Notes under the pieces: model-generated | What the model was told of the DNA's origin: nothing | Seen by the model: only the letters and a program-made list of their open reading frames with translations | Databases searched by the model: none | Made by a program: the position numbers and the translations under genes | Shown here: positions 1 to 11,100 of the stretch, in pieces | How the letters are laid out: every line of letters starts with the position of its first letter | Position numbering within the stretch: the stretch's first letter is position 1 | NCBI GenBank assembly: GCA_029204225.1 | Contig: CM055108.1 | Location: 26,763,525 to 26,827,524 of the forward strand | DNA length: 64,000 bases | Source of the DNA: Diphasiastrum complanatum | Lineage: Eukaryota > Streptophyta > Lycopodiopsida > Lycopodiales > Lycopodiaceae | Direction of reading: 5' to 3'

Positions 1-275
1 CATGACCAACAGGGCAAGACAGTGTGAGTAGTGTGCCCCAACACGGTCCATAGCCATGGTGGGCCTAACACAGCCTAGGGACCCTGTCAGCAGGATAGGT
101 CCCCCAGTTGGGTCCCGACGTGCAGTCGGCCACGTCAGTGCCACATGGCCGACACTTGGCAGTTGCATGCTACCAGTCCTCACACTGGGCTAGGAGGGGT
201 TTCTATATCAGGGAGTAGGCAAGGTTGGGTGGATCAGTTAGTGTTTGCCCTACTGTGGTGTTAGGACCTATTACA
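1..275 (+). repeat. Left LTR (3' portion only)
   Basis: Matches 2836-3113 nearly base for base and ends in TTACA immediately before the primer binding site. The first 80 or so bases of the LTR lie outside the window. Confidence 0.88.
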
Positions 276-276
276 C

Positions 277-289
277 TGGTATCAGAGCC
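277..289 (+). other. Primer binding site, initiator-Met tRNA type
   Basis: TGGTATCAGAGCC starts one base after the LTR end. It is the usual plant retrotransposon primer site complementary to the 3' end of initiator methionine tRNA. Confidence 0.85.
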
Positions 290-1171
290 ATCTCCATCCT
301 GGGGAGTTCAGGAGCAGCAGTAGAGAAAGCTATCAGAAGATAGGAAAGATCTAGGAGATTCGCAGAAAAGAATAGAGGAGGAAAATCGCTGTAGGATCAG
401 CTTTCTAATCCTCCAATTTGCTGGATTTCTCAGTAGTTTGGAAGCATATCTTTTAGAATAGCTTCAGCGCTGAAAAATCAGTTTCCCTCTCTGATTTTCG
501 AGTGTAGATCACTATGATCTGAGCGGAAATTCAAGAGGAAGGGAAGAGCAGGTCCATCGCTGTATAGTCAACCCTCAAATCTGAGTTTCGTATGAAGTTC
601 TGAGTAGATTAGGAGTTCTGATCTGAAATATTGTAGCAGGGCCTGCTGGCGCTGGACAGTAGGGTAGAAATTTCAGAATTTAACCCTGTTTTTCAGAAGT
701 TTTTCAGGATTCTGAGTTTCAGACTTGCTTGCTACAGACCAGCGACCTATAGGCTGAGAGTAAATCAGAGATTTAAGGTGATTTCAGAGCTGTAAATTGG
801 ACAAATCGGGCCGGATAGGTTGCTGTCCAACCAGCGAGGGCAAGGACTTAAAAAATTTCGGATTTCTTTTTGTAAACTTCCGGTTTTTACTCGGTTTGTT
901 GGAGCCCCACACCTGAAATCAGATCAGTCAGCTACTCAACTCAAGAACCGGGAAATTTGGCACCGTTTTGAAGCTTCAAACTGGCATTTTCCGAGATAGC
1001 AGGTCTGAAATCTTGGGGAAAAGAGCTGACAGGGTTCCTCTTCGTAATTTCTTTGGAAGTACAGTCCTCAGAAACAGCTAAGTCATCTTTCCTTTCCCTT
1101 GTACAGTTGTAAATTAGTTTTTAGACTTTTTTTCCTTCAGAAGTTAAGGTAGCTCTCTTTCAGTTCCGAAG
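290..1171 (+). other. Untranslated leader of the gypsy element
   Basis: About 880 bases between primer site and gag with no reading frame I can support. This is a normal leader for this class; no separate gene is visible. Confidence 0.6.
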
Positions 1172-1990
1172 ATGACCATTCCTCAGGGACCTGATCAACC
1201 CCCGGAGAGAGGCTTCGACAAACTTGAAACAGAAGCCTTGGCTTATAGTAAAGGGAAGGAACCCATGGAATTGGAAGAACAGGAACAGTTCGCCGAAGAA
1301 CTCGACGAACTGGTTACTAAGGAGCAGTTTCTCCAGTCGGTAACAGAAGTGGAAGAACTGAAGTTGGCATTAGCCAGTTTCAAGTCCAGTGTGGACGACT
1401 CGTTCGCTGAACTCAAAAGCTTGATTTTGAGTTCCGCGAAAGGAAGCCTTCCCTCCACTTCTCAGTTATCCCCTTCTCCACTTTCATCAGTTTCGGGTGA
1501 GACTTTACGGTCTCACCCCAGTGTTTTTAAAGATTTAAAGCCTCCTACTTTTAATGGGGAAGAGAAGGATAGAAATGCAAACATTCTACAAACCTTCCTC
1601 AGCAAATGGAAGAACATTCATGCTCTTAAACAGACCCCTGACCATTTGCAAGCTATTGAGGCCAGTCTTTCCTTAGGGCCTATGGCCTATAAGTGGTGGT
1701 TAAATCTCCAGGAGACTGGGCAGACTCCCCGGTCATGGAAAGCTTTTGAAGAAGCTTTCCTAAGAGAATTTCTACCAGAAAATGAACTTGATAGAGCCTG
1801 GGAAGCCTGGGAAAGAACAGTAATGGATAAATCCCTCATCCAATATATCTCGCAGTATCGAGAAGCAATTTTAAAGATTAAAAATATGGATGATTATCAG
1901 AAAATCAGGGGATTTGTCCGTGGCCTCAAAGATGAATATAAAGTAGAGGTCCAGAGAAACTCGCCTACTACCCTTGAGCAGAGAGGGTAA
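1172..1990 (+). pseudogene. Ty3/gypsy Gag
   Basis: This is the capsid-type Gag of the element. The N-terminal 90 residues are rich in Glu and Leu, probably helical or coiled coil. The middle and C-terminal part carries the retrotransposon gag domain: a KWWLNL-type motif near residue 170, the pattern SWKAFEEAFLREF about 20 residues later, and the closing GFVRGLKDEYKVEVQ. No zinc knuckle is seen. It lies directly after the leader and before the integrase remnant. Family recognition is by motif wording only. Confidence 0.8.
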
Positions 1991-2743
1991 ATCAGGTGTT
2001 GGAGGATATGCTTCGTGCATACGTTAGCAAGAAGCAGACTAATCGGGAGGAGTATTTCTCGATATTAGAGTTTGCTTACAACAGTACCAAACATTCAGCT
2101 ACGAGATACAGCCCATTTATGCTAATGTACAGTTTTCAGCCACGCTCACCCACAACTATAGGGTTTAAACAAGAAAAAGTTGAAGCAGCCAGAAACTTTT
2201 TAGAGGACCTAAACCAAATGATAGAACATGCTAAGCGTAGCATTAGGCAATCCCAGGATTGAGCCAGGCATTATGCAGATCAACACAGACGGGATGTGCA
2301 GTTCTCCACTGGTGAGAAAGTCTACTTGAGAGTCCCAGTCGACTCTAAAACCCTCAAATCAGGAGTGTGTGCTAAGTTGTCTCCAAGGTATTGTGGTCCC
2401 TTTACCATCAGTAGGAGACTAGGCGAGGTCACCTATGAACTAGAACTCCCACACAGCAGTAAGATTTTCCCAGTCTTTCATGTAAGTCAGTTACGAAAAG
2501 CGTTAACCAGATCAGACAATCTGGTAGGGGACAGTGTTCTAGTTCTCGCATTGGATCCTCAACAACCTCCACATGAACCAGAGGAGATTCTTGATAGTAG
2601 AGAGACGTAGACTCGTCATACTCTATATCGAGAATATCTGGTTAAGTGGAATGATCAGCCTGTTGCGAATGCCACTTCGAAAAGAGGCAGCGTCCTTCGC
2701 AAGATTTTTCCAGACTTTGTCTTAGAGGACCAAGACGGTTCTT
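1991..2743 (+). pseudogene. Integrase C-terminal region with chromodomain-like tail
   Basis: Motifs in order are EDMLRAYV, LEFAYNSTKHSAT and SPFMLMY (end of the integrase core), then [12 protein letters not shown] and FPVFHVSQLRKAL (the GPY/F-type module). A tail with EEILDSRET and EYLVKW follows, which reads like a chromodomain. It belongs to the surrounding gypsy element and is related to the antisense copy at about 8.4-9.9 kb. It is a broken remnant with a few breaks. Confidence 0.75.
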
Positions 2744-2755
2744 AAGGGGAGGGAG

Positions 2756-3113
2756 TGTTACGAGCTCGTAACCAGTGCCGAACCCTAGAGAACACAGATA
2801 GGTCAGATACCACAGTCAGGGTCGTGTCCAGTGTACATGACCAACAGGGCAAGACAGTGTGAGTAGTGTGCCCCAACACAGTCCATAGCCATGGCGGGCC
2901 TAACGCAGCCTAGGGACCCTGTCAGCAGGATAGGGCCCCCAGTTGGGTCCCGACGTGCAGTCGGCCATGTCAGTGCCACGTGGCCGACACTTGGCAGTTG
3001 CATGCTACCAATCCTCACACTGGGCTAGGAGGGGCTTACTCTATATCAGGGAGTAGGCAAGGTTGGGTGGATCAGTTAGTGTTTGCCCTACTGTGGTGTT
3101 AGGACCTATTACA
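2756..3113 (+). repeat. Right LTR, complete (358 bp)
   Basis: Begins TGTTACGAGC right after the purine tract AAGGGGAGGGAG and ends CTATTACA. It carries the same sequence as 1-275 in its last 278 bases. Confidence 0.88.
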
Positions 3114-3826
3114 GCTACCGCATTGGTCAGATTCGGGTCTCTTCTCATCAGCTCGCCATTGAGACCGGCAGATACACAGACAGGGCACGACCATTACGAA
3201 TCTGTCGGTGCTGTACACTACAGGAGGTTGAGGATGAGTTTTACTTTATTTTCTTTTGTCCAGCTTACTATGAGATCAGAGGCAGATACCACTGTCTCTA
3301 TCGGGACACTCTACTCACGCTTGGTTCCTTCTTTGCCTATTCAGATGTGAGATGTGTTGGTTTACTTTTGCGAGAGATGTTCTCCTTGAGATCTTCACTT
3401 CTATCAGTTGATCAGGATGTTGACCACAGCCAGCCACATATTACACTTTTCTTTCTGAGTTAGGGAGGATACTTTTGATAGTGAGATTGACATTTCAGAT
3501 CGTCGACAGAAGCTCCAGCATTTTCCTCGACCATCCAAAGTTCGTCATCAGAGGCCACCATGTGCCTCACACCAGATCACACAGGTTTTCTCTCGCAGTT
3601 AGTGAGTTTTATTCCTCCGCGTAGCTGGTGGTAAAGCTTTTGCTTTCGTACCCTCACCATAGCTGGAGGTTAAGCTTTGGTTTTATTTCCAGTTTATTTC
3701 ATTTTTTTGGTTTTAGCTGAGAGAAATAAGTCCAGCATGGATAGTGCTCCTTTCTAATGTACTTTTTCTTTGTCTTATGTGCCCAAGGGCACCCTATAGA
3801 CATTAATATATTCTATTCTATTCCAT

Positions 3827-3830
<4 letters not shown>
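3114..3830 (+). mobile_element. LINE 3' end (RT C-terminal zinc-knuckle region and tail)
   Basis: The plus strand reads AIETGRYT, then a CRCC...EVEDEF...FFCPAYYEIRGRY pattern. This matches the Cys/His region that closes plant LINE reverse transcriptase ORFs, where family members read EVEDE.HF...CP. The reading frame ends at 3463. About 370 bases of non-coding tail follow, ending in an A/T-rich TATTCTATTC stretch and a (CT)n tract. The 5' part is cut off by the gypsy LTR. Only this C-terminal part survives here; the RT fragment at 4535-4825 may be from the same or a related copy, but the order is not collinear. Confidence 0.6.

Positions 3831-3831
<1 letters not shown>

Positions 3832-3880
<49 letters not shown>
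3832..3880. repeat. (CT)n microsatellite
   Basis: 49 bases of uninterrupted CT dinucleotides. The roughly 150 bases after it hold nothing I recognise. Confidence 0.97.
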
Positions 3881-3881
<1 letters not shown>

Positions 3882-4035
3882 ACGAGTCTCTAATATCTAT
3901 GTAGTATGCCCTAAATTCTAATCTAGTTTCTAAGTTCTAACCCTAACCGCTAAGTTCTAACTACCCAGGTCCCACACCCCTCTCACAATGCCCAAGCCCC
4001 ACATTGAACCCCATCAAGGTTCAAGTTTCAAAACA

Positions 4036-4106
4036 CACACGTCACACTGTACACACACACACACAAAATATCACACACACACACGTGACACAATCACTCA
4101 AGTCTC

Positions 4107-4138
<32 letters not shown>

Positions 4139-4316
4139 AATCACTCACACACACACACACACACACACAATATCACACAATCACTCACACACACACACAA
4201 TATCACACAATCACTCACACACACACACACACACAAAATCTCAAGACACACACACAATATCTCACACACACACTCTCTCTCTCTCTCACACATAACACAA
4301 ATTACAATCTCATTGA

Positions 4317-4414
<98 letters not shown>
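4036..4414. repeat. Compound (CA)n / (TC)n microsatellite
   Basis: Runs of CACA broken by TATCACACAATC units, then an 86-base TC run at 4329-4414. Long reading frames here (His-Thr and Ser-Leu repeats) are artefacts of the repeat. Confidence 0.95.
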
Positions 4415-4415
<1 letters not shown>

Positions 4416-4436
4416 AACTCGGGCGCGAAACAGAAC

Positions 4437-4530
4437 CATTTTTGAGCTTTTTCCCAACAGTCGGTTCGAACGATTCGAACCGTTCGAATCGGGCCCGTTC
4501 GATTCGGTGGTTCGAACCGCGGTTCGATGC
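4437..4530. repeat. TTCGAA-rich palindromic block
   Basis: The block repeats TTCGAAC/GTTCGAA on both strands (for example GGTTCGAACGATTCGAACCG), ending near GGTTCGATGCAAC. It resembles the end of a small inverted-repeat element rather than a gene. Confidence 0.4.
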
Positions 4531-4534
4531 AACC

Positions 4535-4825
4535 TTGGGTTGTCCTTTATCGCCTACTCTCTTTGCACTATATATTGATGATCTCAAGCGGGTTACTTGT
4601 GAGGAAGGTGGAGAGGGCTGCCCTTTAGCAGGCATTATTATACCTATTCTCCTATACGCTGATGATGTGGTTCTTCTCTCATCCTTTGCAGCTGGTTTAC
4701 AGAGACACCTTTATGCTCTCCATCGCTTCTGTCAGCTTTGGGGATTGATGGTTAATACTAAGAAGACCAAGATTATGGTGCGAGTACTTGGTATGATTGA
4801 GTATATTGAATCTGGACTGCAGTAA
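4535..4825 (+). mobile_element. LINE reverse transcriptase fragment
   Basis: The translation contains GCPLSPTLFALYIDDL and, about 40 residues later, LLYADDVVLLS. These are the palm motifs of non-LTR reverse transcriptase, with the catalytic YADD. QLWGLMVNTKKTKIMV follows, which is the usual next motif. About 95 residues survive, and the rest of the ORF is absent. It sits just upstream of the first visible phosphatase exon, probably inside an intron of that gene. Confidence 0.85.
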
Positions 4826-4972
4826 ATATGCAGCTATTCCGATACCACAACCTTTCAAAAATTATAGTTGATCATGGTGGAAGCAGATGATTTAGTAATT
4901 AGCAACAGCCATAAGCTTTCAGAGTTCAATTTTTTTAATAGAATCTCAAGGTTTTGTATGTTTTCAATGTAG

Positions 4973-5121
4973 TATACCATCAATAAGGAAAGTGAAGGCC
5001 ATGAGGTCGACATCATTTTGCTGGATGAGCGCTACAATCGTGACCCACTTCCATGCCATATACGAAGAACATTTTGCGAGGATATTGTTTTGAAAGATGT
5101 TCACCACAAACAGTATTACTG
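4973..5121 (+). CDS. PhoD-like gene, visible exon 1
   Basis: Acceptor TTTTCAATGTAG precedes TATACC. The exon ends TACTG before GTATGC. It encodes [20 protein letters not shown] then [12 protein letters not shown]. The LLDxRYxRDPL motif is a PhoD family hallmark next to the active site. The exon opens in the middle of the protein, so earlier exons are expected upstream. Confidence 0.85.
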
Positions 5122-8100
5122 GTATGCCTTTAAGGATCAGGCTCTTTCTTTTGTACATTTTCCTTTTAATATCAATGGTGCTGGTATAAATGACATATTG
5201 TATGTATGCGTGTCCACATTTTCATACAGGTGCGTGGATTTTCTAGGAGGGGAATCTGGAAAAGGTTCTTGCTGTGACAAAGATGAAATTTTCTTATACG
5301 GTAACTTTATGCTTTTGTGGGAGTAATGTTGTCATGCATGTTTGAAACTTAGTAATTAAAGGTCATCGGGTTGCAGCTGCTGACTTAAGCATAGTTGGTT
5401 TGGCCCCATGCATTATATGAAGTCAGCAGGTGTGGAAAGATTTAAGGACTGAATCGTGATCATATTCTCCTCTTTGTTGTTTCTTAACCTTTTGATGTTG
5501 TTCACTTCAATTAGTAACTATTTTTGCTGTTTCTTGTGGGACCTCGTTAGGTGCACTCCTCTCTTCTTTTCAAGAGAAAATGTGTGTTGCTATTATATTG
5601 TTTCACATTCGCTTACAACACTGCATATCATTTTCATTATGCTATTCTCTGTAAATGATCGATAAGTGCAAGTTTGATGGTATTATCATCTGCACACATG
5701 AATTCCATATTTTGAACTATATGTTTATGGAATTTAAGGTGTACTGTTCAAGCGTGCATGAGTGGCTGGAAAACTGTTTACCTGATTGGCAATGTTGGGC
5801 CCTGTGTAATATTCAATCAAACAATCAAATACTTAAATACTAAATTAAAGTCCTCTTTGAATTCTTAACAAACATAACTTGGATTAGGGCCTGTACCATG
5901 GGTGTAGAGGACATCTAGGTTCTCGTGGGATCCTCACATTCTTGGGACTGGACTGGACTAGACTGGCCTTGGATTTGGGATAGGCTTCTAGGCTAGCAAG
6001 GACAGACCTTAATCTACCTACCTTTAAGGGGAAGTGCCCCTAGTGTAGATGGCTCAAGGCTATACGAGGGACTCAATCCTTGACAGAGGATGCATTCTTG
6101 TAGAGGCATTTGAAGTGGATCATGGACTAGAGTGTATATGCATCTGATGGTAGTTGCTTTCGATCTGACATGCACATAAGTTTGCATGTACAAATAGCCT
6201 CAAATCCCATGAACAAAATGCTGGTGGGTAACATACCACAAGGATCATATCAAATCAATATGAAGTGTCAGTCACCAGCAAGCAGCTGGGAAAAATCAGG
6301 GTACAAATTTCTGACAGAATTGCTGATCTGGTGACCAAGCAAAGCAGATGCTTGCCCCTGCAGTGTTTTGACAAAAGTATATGTAGTAGGACTTGCCTAC
6401 AAAGATTATCTGATATAGTCCACAAAGCTTTGTCATGCCCACTACTTAAATTTTTCTATTTTTGAAAATTCTAGGAAAACTATGGTGCTAGATATGCTCA
6501 GTAAGGTTTCACTCTAACGCAGTTCAGCTATTAGGATGGTGTCTGCAGGAAAGCAGTAAAGCCAACCCGTATTGGAGTGAGGTTTGCAATCCAGCTTCCT
6601 CTTCCTTTGGAAAGAATCGCTTCAAACTTGAAGTTTCTGGCCACCTGATGAAGATAGCAGAAACGGATGAAAGTTCTGGGCATGATGGATCTTCATTTTG
6701 TGAGGTAGTCCTATCTTCATGATTGCTCTTTATAATTTTTAGTTGCGTACTTGTATATGTTTGTTTCCAGACTAATAAATCAACAGCAGCAGAATGTTGC
6801 AGCTCCAGGTGGGTATCAACATAGGTGAGAAGGCAGAAACGTAAGTCTCTTTTACATGTAAAATATCAAGATCTGTAAGAGAGTCTGCTGGGATCGACCT
6901 GAGGTTGGGCTCGGTCATCTCAAATTATTGGCTGTTGCTATTTTTAGCTTTTGTTTGAGAGTTACAATATAATGCGATTTTGAATCTCATCTTCTTAGCG
7001 GTATCTTAATCTGGGAATGGGTTTTCTGAGTGTAGGTGATAGTTGCCTTGACTTCCACACTTGTTTTTGCTTGGGAGGTGAAATGGGCTTTGTTCATACA
7101 AGATGAACATATTTCATTGACAAATACTGTGCTTCCAGCCGCTTATACACCTTTCCTTCTTTAGGACCACTAAGTTGCTGGTCTGCATCATGTTTGTTGT
7201 GTTGGGAGAATAGTTGGCTGTCCCGGAATGACGTTCCATTCCGGAACAAGCAAAAGAAATATTTTGCTTTCTTACCTTCAGGTTCAACCTGGCAAAGGCT
7301 TTGGGAAACATAGTTTTCTTTCCACTTGTGTCAAACTACAATTTTGTAGGGTGTAGAGATAGTGGTCTAGCAGCCCCCCTCCTGTCAAAAGGGTTAGTTC
7401 CACTAGGATAGTTCTCTAACTAAATCTAGTTGTAGATTAGTAGCTTTTCTACTTTAACCTTGCACAACTTCCCCAATCTAGCACTTAACCACACCACAAT
7501 CCATGGAATAGAGCAAGAGAACAAGGAGAGAGAGAGAATTAGAGGGAGGTTACTCATATGCTAATGCCATTGCTCTAATGTGGAAGCATTCAAAAATACT
7601 AAACAATGAAAGTAGTAAAACCATAAAAAAAATGAAAATGGAGTACAAGAGGTGCCTTGTTATTCTTGGGGAGGCCCTTGCCCCTGTGCTTCTATTGGCT
7701 ACTTCATTGAGGCAAAGATTCAGATCCTAGCCCTTCAGAGAAAACACAACTAAATCTAGGGTGCACAAAGGACATTCTACCTACCACCAATTTGACTTTG
7801 ATTAATAACTTGAAACTTAGCAACTTAGACTTTGGGCCTTCTATATTATTTAATTCACATGGCCCAAGTCTATTTTATTCCATGATACAATATTTTACAA
7901 GTGCTAATTGGGCTATGGACTTACTCTTGCAGGATGCCACGGCCCTCGCACATATTTTTCTATTTTGTTGGGCTCATTTATTTATATACAGATAATGTCA
8001 CAAGCCAATCTCTCCAAGCTCGTGAATCCTAGAAGCCGGTGTGTAGAATCAACTTCCCAACCATAGGCACCCCCTCCTTGAGTCCTTCTACATGCTATTC

Positions 8101-11100
8101 TCGTCAACTGGCACATGGCATCCACCTGTGGGTGATCAGTCCACTTGGCATGCCTAGCCCCTGTGACTTGTGAATACTGAGTGACTCATAGGGTACCACC
8201 CCCGTGCCCCGCCAAAGACCTGTGACCCTCTTGGTCACACCGACTACTTGCCGGCTAGCATCTCGTCATTGACGGCTAGGGTCCCGACGGTCAAGACACA
8301 CCGCATCTCTGACAACTTGTCAGGCGGCCACACCGGGTCACTGCTCGGGACGCACCGGTCCCAACTTGGGACTGATGTCCTCCTTGGTCATTGGCCCTTG
8401 CCAATACTTGGCCTCAGGCCCTCAGGTGACCGGCCGTGCCAAGGTCATGATAGAGTCGTAACTGGACTCTAACAATCCTTCCCTCCTCTGGCAAGTCATC
8501 GGTCCTCGATGAAAAACTTTGGGTAAGACTTCTGCAACGCGTGTCGCGTCTCCCAGGTAGCATCTGACAACGGATGCCCTCCAGGTTACTAGATACTCTT
8601 GAAGGAGACGATTCCGCAATCGTCGCTCCCTTCGATCTAGGATTCTGTCTGGCCCATAACCTGTGGTGTCTTTCTCCTCAAGAGACACTAGACCTTCCAC
8701 CAGGCTATCGCCATCGTGCAAACATTTCTTCAGTTTGCTAACATGGAATACTGGATGCACCTTGCATCCAACAAGTAGTTGTAGCTTATAAGCTACTTGG
8801 CTCACCTTCTTAATAATCAACCATGGTCCACAATACCTAGGAGATAACTTGGCGCACTTTCCTGTGCGTAGCACTTTCGACTTCGAAGGGACTAGTAAAT
8901 ACACCCAATCTCCATTCTCAAATTCTCGATAGGTACGGTTCTCACAAGCATAACTCTCTGCCCTAGCTACAGCTTTGGACAAGTTATCTCGTGCCAACTC
9001 TAGCTTCTGCTGCATCTGAGCCAAAAACTCTACAACACAAGGTACCCTATGCGGAACCCCTATGATTGCAGGACTCAGTGGCCTGAAACCATAATTGAGC
9101 TTAAATGGACTCAATCCAGTGGACGCATGTCTCTTATCATTGTACGCGAACTCCAATAGCGGTAAATGCTTTACCCAGTCTGTTTGCATACTACTCAAAT
9201 ATGCCCTAAGCATATCTTCCAAGATCTGATTCACTCGCTGTCTGGCCATCCGTCTGAGGATGCTCAGAGCTACTCATCCGCAACTGTGTTCCCAACTTGG
9301 CGAACACCTCAATCCAGAAATTTCCCGTAAACTTGGGATCCCTGTCAGAAACTATGGACTTCGGAAGACCATGTAACCTGACAATATTCTGAATAAACAA
9401 CTCAGCCACTTGCGGAGCTGTGACCTTCTTGGTCGTTGCGATGAAATGAGCCATCTTGGAAAACCTGTCTACCACTACCATAACGGAATTGAATCCATTC
9501 TGGGTCTTGGGTAGCCCAACAATAAAATCCATAGAGATGCTTTCCCACCTTCCTGTAGGTATCTCAAGTGGATGTAGCAAGCCCGGAGGACTCACTCTCT
9601 CGGCCTTGTTCACCTGACAAGCCGTGCAACGGTGGACATACTCTCTTACATCCCGCTGCAATCGTGGCCAGAAATAATGCCTTCTCAAAAGCTCACTGGT
9701 CTTATCAATACCAGGGTGCCCTGCGCAGGGACTATCATGGCATTCATGAAGTATCTTACGACGAAGATCCTTCACGTCTGGCACGAAAACTTTTCCATTT
9801 CTCAATAACATACCATCCTTCACGGTGTATGTTAAATATGTACTGGTGTGTGCCTCTATGGAAGCGACAGCCTCGACTGACTCTTCCGTTTGGTCGACTA
9901 CCTTGCGCGCATTAGGCCACACACGCTGACAATGCGGGTCCTTTTCTTGAGCCTTCTTAATCTCCTACATGAGACCACCGTCAACCACAATAAAGCTAAT
10001 CTGATGCAGTATACGAGATAGTGCATCAGCGACCACATTTTCCTTCCCTCTTCGAAAGCGAATTTCCAAATGAAATTCCTACATCAGCTCGGCCCACCGA
10101 GCTTGGCGGCCCTTCAAATCTGGCTGAGTGCAAAAATACCTTAAAGTATGATGATCTGTGTACACATAAAACTCAGTGCCATATAAATAATGTCTCCACA
10201 CCTTGAGCGCATGTATAATCGCATACAGCTCTTGCTCGTGTGTAGGATATCTCTGTTGAGCTGGTGTCAACTTCTTACTTTCAAAGGCTACTGGTCTACC
10301 CTCTTGGCTCAACATTGCACCTACGGCAATGCCACTTGCATCCGTCTCTAGGTCAAAAGGTTTCTGGGTATCCACAATTTTGAGAACTGGAGCCGTGGCC
10401 ACAGACTCCTTCAAGTTCTCAAAACGTTGTTGAGCTTCAGCATCCCATCGAACCACAATGTTGTTTTTCCTTAAGTTGTTTTTCAGCTATCCAAGAATAA
10501 TTCCTAACGAACCGTCGGTAGAACTTACAAAAGCCTAAGAAAGATTGTAATTGGCGTATATCGGCAGGCCTCGGCCACTTCTTAACCACAGCCACCTTGG
10601 CTGGATCAACCGAAATACCCTCAGCTGTCACTACGTGACCCAAATACTCGACACGAGTCTTACACAACTCTGTCTTCTGAGAATTGCCATACAAGACAGA
10701 AGCTTGTAACTTGGCCAAAACAGTCTTGAGATGAATCTCATGCTCCTCAACCGCTTTACTAAAAACCAATATATTGTCAATAAAATTGACGACAAACTTG
10801 CCCATATAGTCTCGCAAGACATCGTTCATGAGCATCATGAACGTGACTGGGGCATTGGTTAACCCAAATGGCATAACCAAAAATTCATAATGACCGAAAG
10901 GGGTTCGGAAGGCCGTCTTCTGGACGTCTTCATCTCAAATCCGTATTTGATGGTATCCACTTTTGAGATCTATCTTACTGAAAATGGTTGCACCTTGCAA
11001 CGCATCCAGTAGATCATCAATCCTGGGCATCGGATACCTGTGCTTTACAGTGATCTTATTCAATCCCCTGTAATCTACACACATCCGGAAACTACCATCC

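Larger units (their letters stand above)
1..3113 (+). mobile_element. Ty3/gypsy LTR retrotransposon, reduced form, left end cut by window
   Basis: Two near-identical direct repeats (1-275 and 2836-3113) frame a leader, a gag reading frame and the end of an integrase. A purine-rich tract sits just before the right LTR, and an initiator-Met-type primer site follows the left LTR. Protease, reverse transcriptase and RNase H are not seen, so this is a broken, reduced copy that would have depended on relatives. The integrase tail resembles chromovirus-type Ty3/gypsy. The LTR copies differ at roughly 7-8 positions plus one small indel over 275 bp, which suggests a fairly young insertion. The right flank is LINE sequence, so the element appears to have landed in a LINE. 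Confidence 0.85.

Noticed and set aside
3920-3965. Telomere-like CTAACCCTAACC
   Set aside because: Only two loose units within degenerate TTCTAA repeats; not a telomeric array.
4470-4530. tRNA gene from the GGTTCGAA words
   Set aside because: No cloverleaf, A box or acceptor stem could be drawn around them.
3988-4635. Long open frames of His-Thr and Ser-Leu repeats
   Set aside because: They are translations of (CA)n and (TC)n microsatellites; only the LINE RT part after 4535 is real.
6549-6704. Exon 3 starting at the AG of 6547-6548
   Set aside because: It breaks phase with exon 2. The AG at 6533-6534 restores phase and adds the expected GWC motif.
6783-6851. A further small exon ([14 protein letters not shown] reading)
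   Set aside because: Exons 3 and 4 already join in phase at E|VLGQ, as expected for the family, so no exon is needed here.
8248-8472. Plus-strand frame over the gypsy LTR
   Set aside because: Shadow of the antisense LTR and integrase tail.
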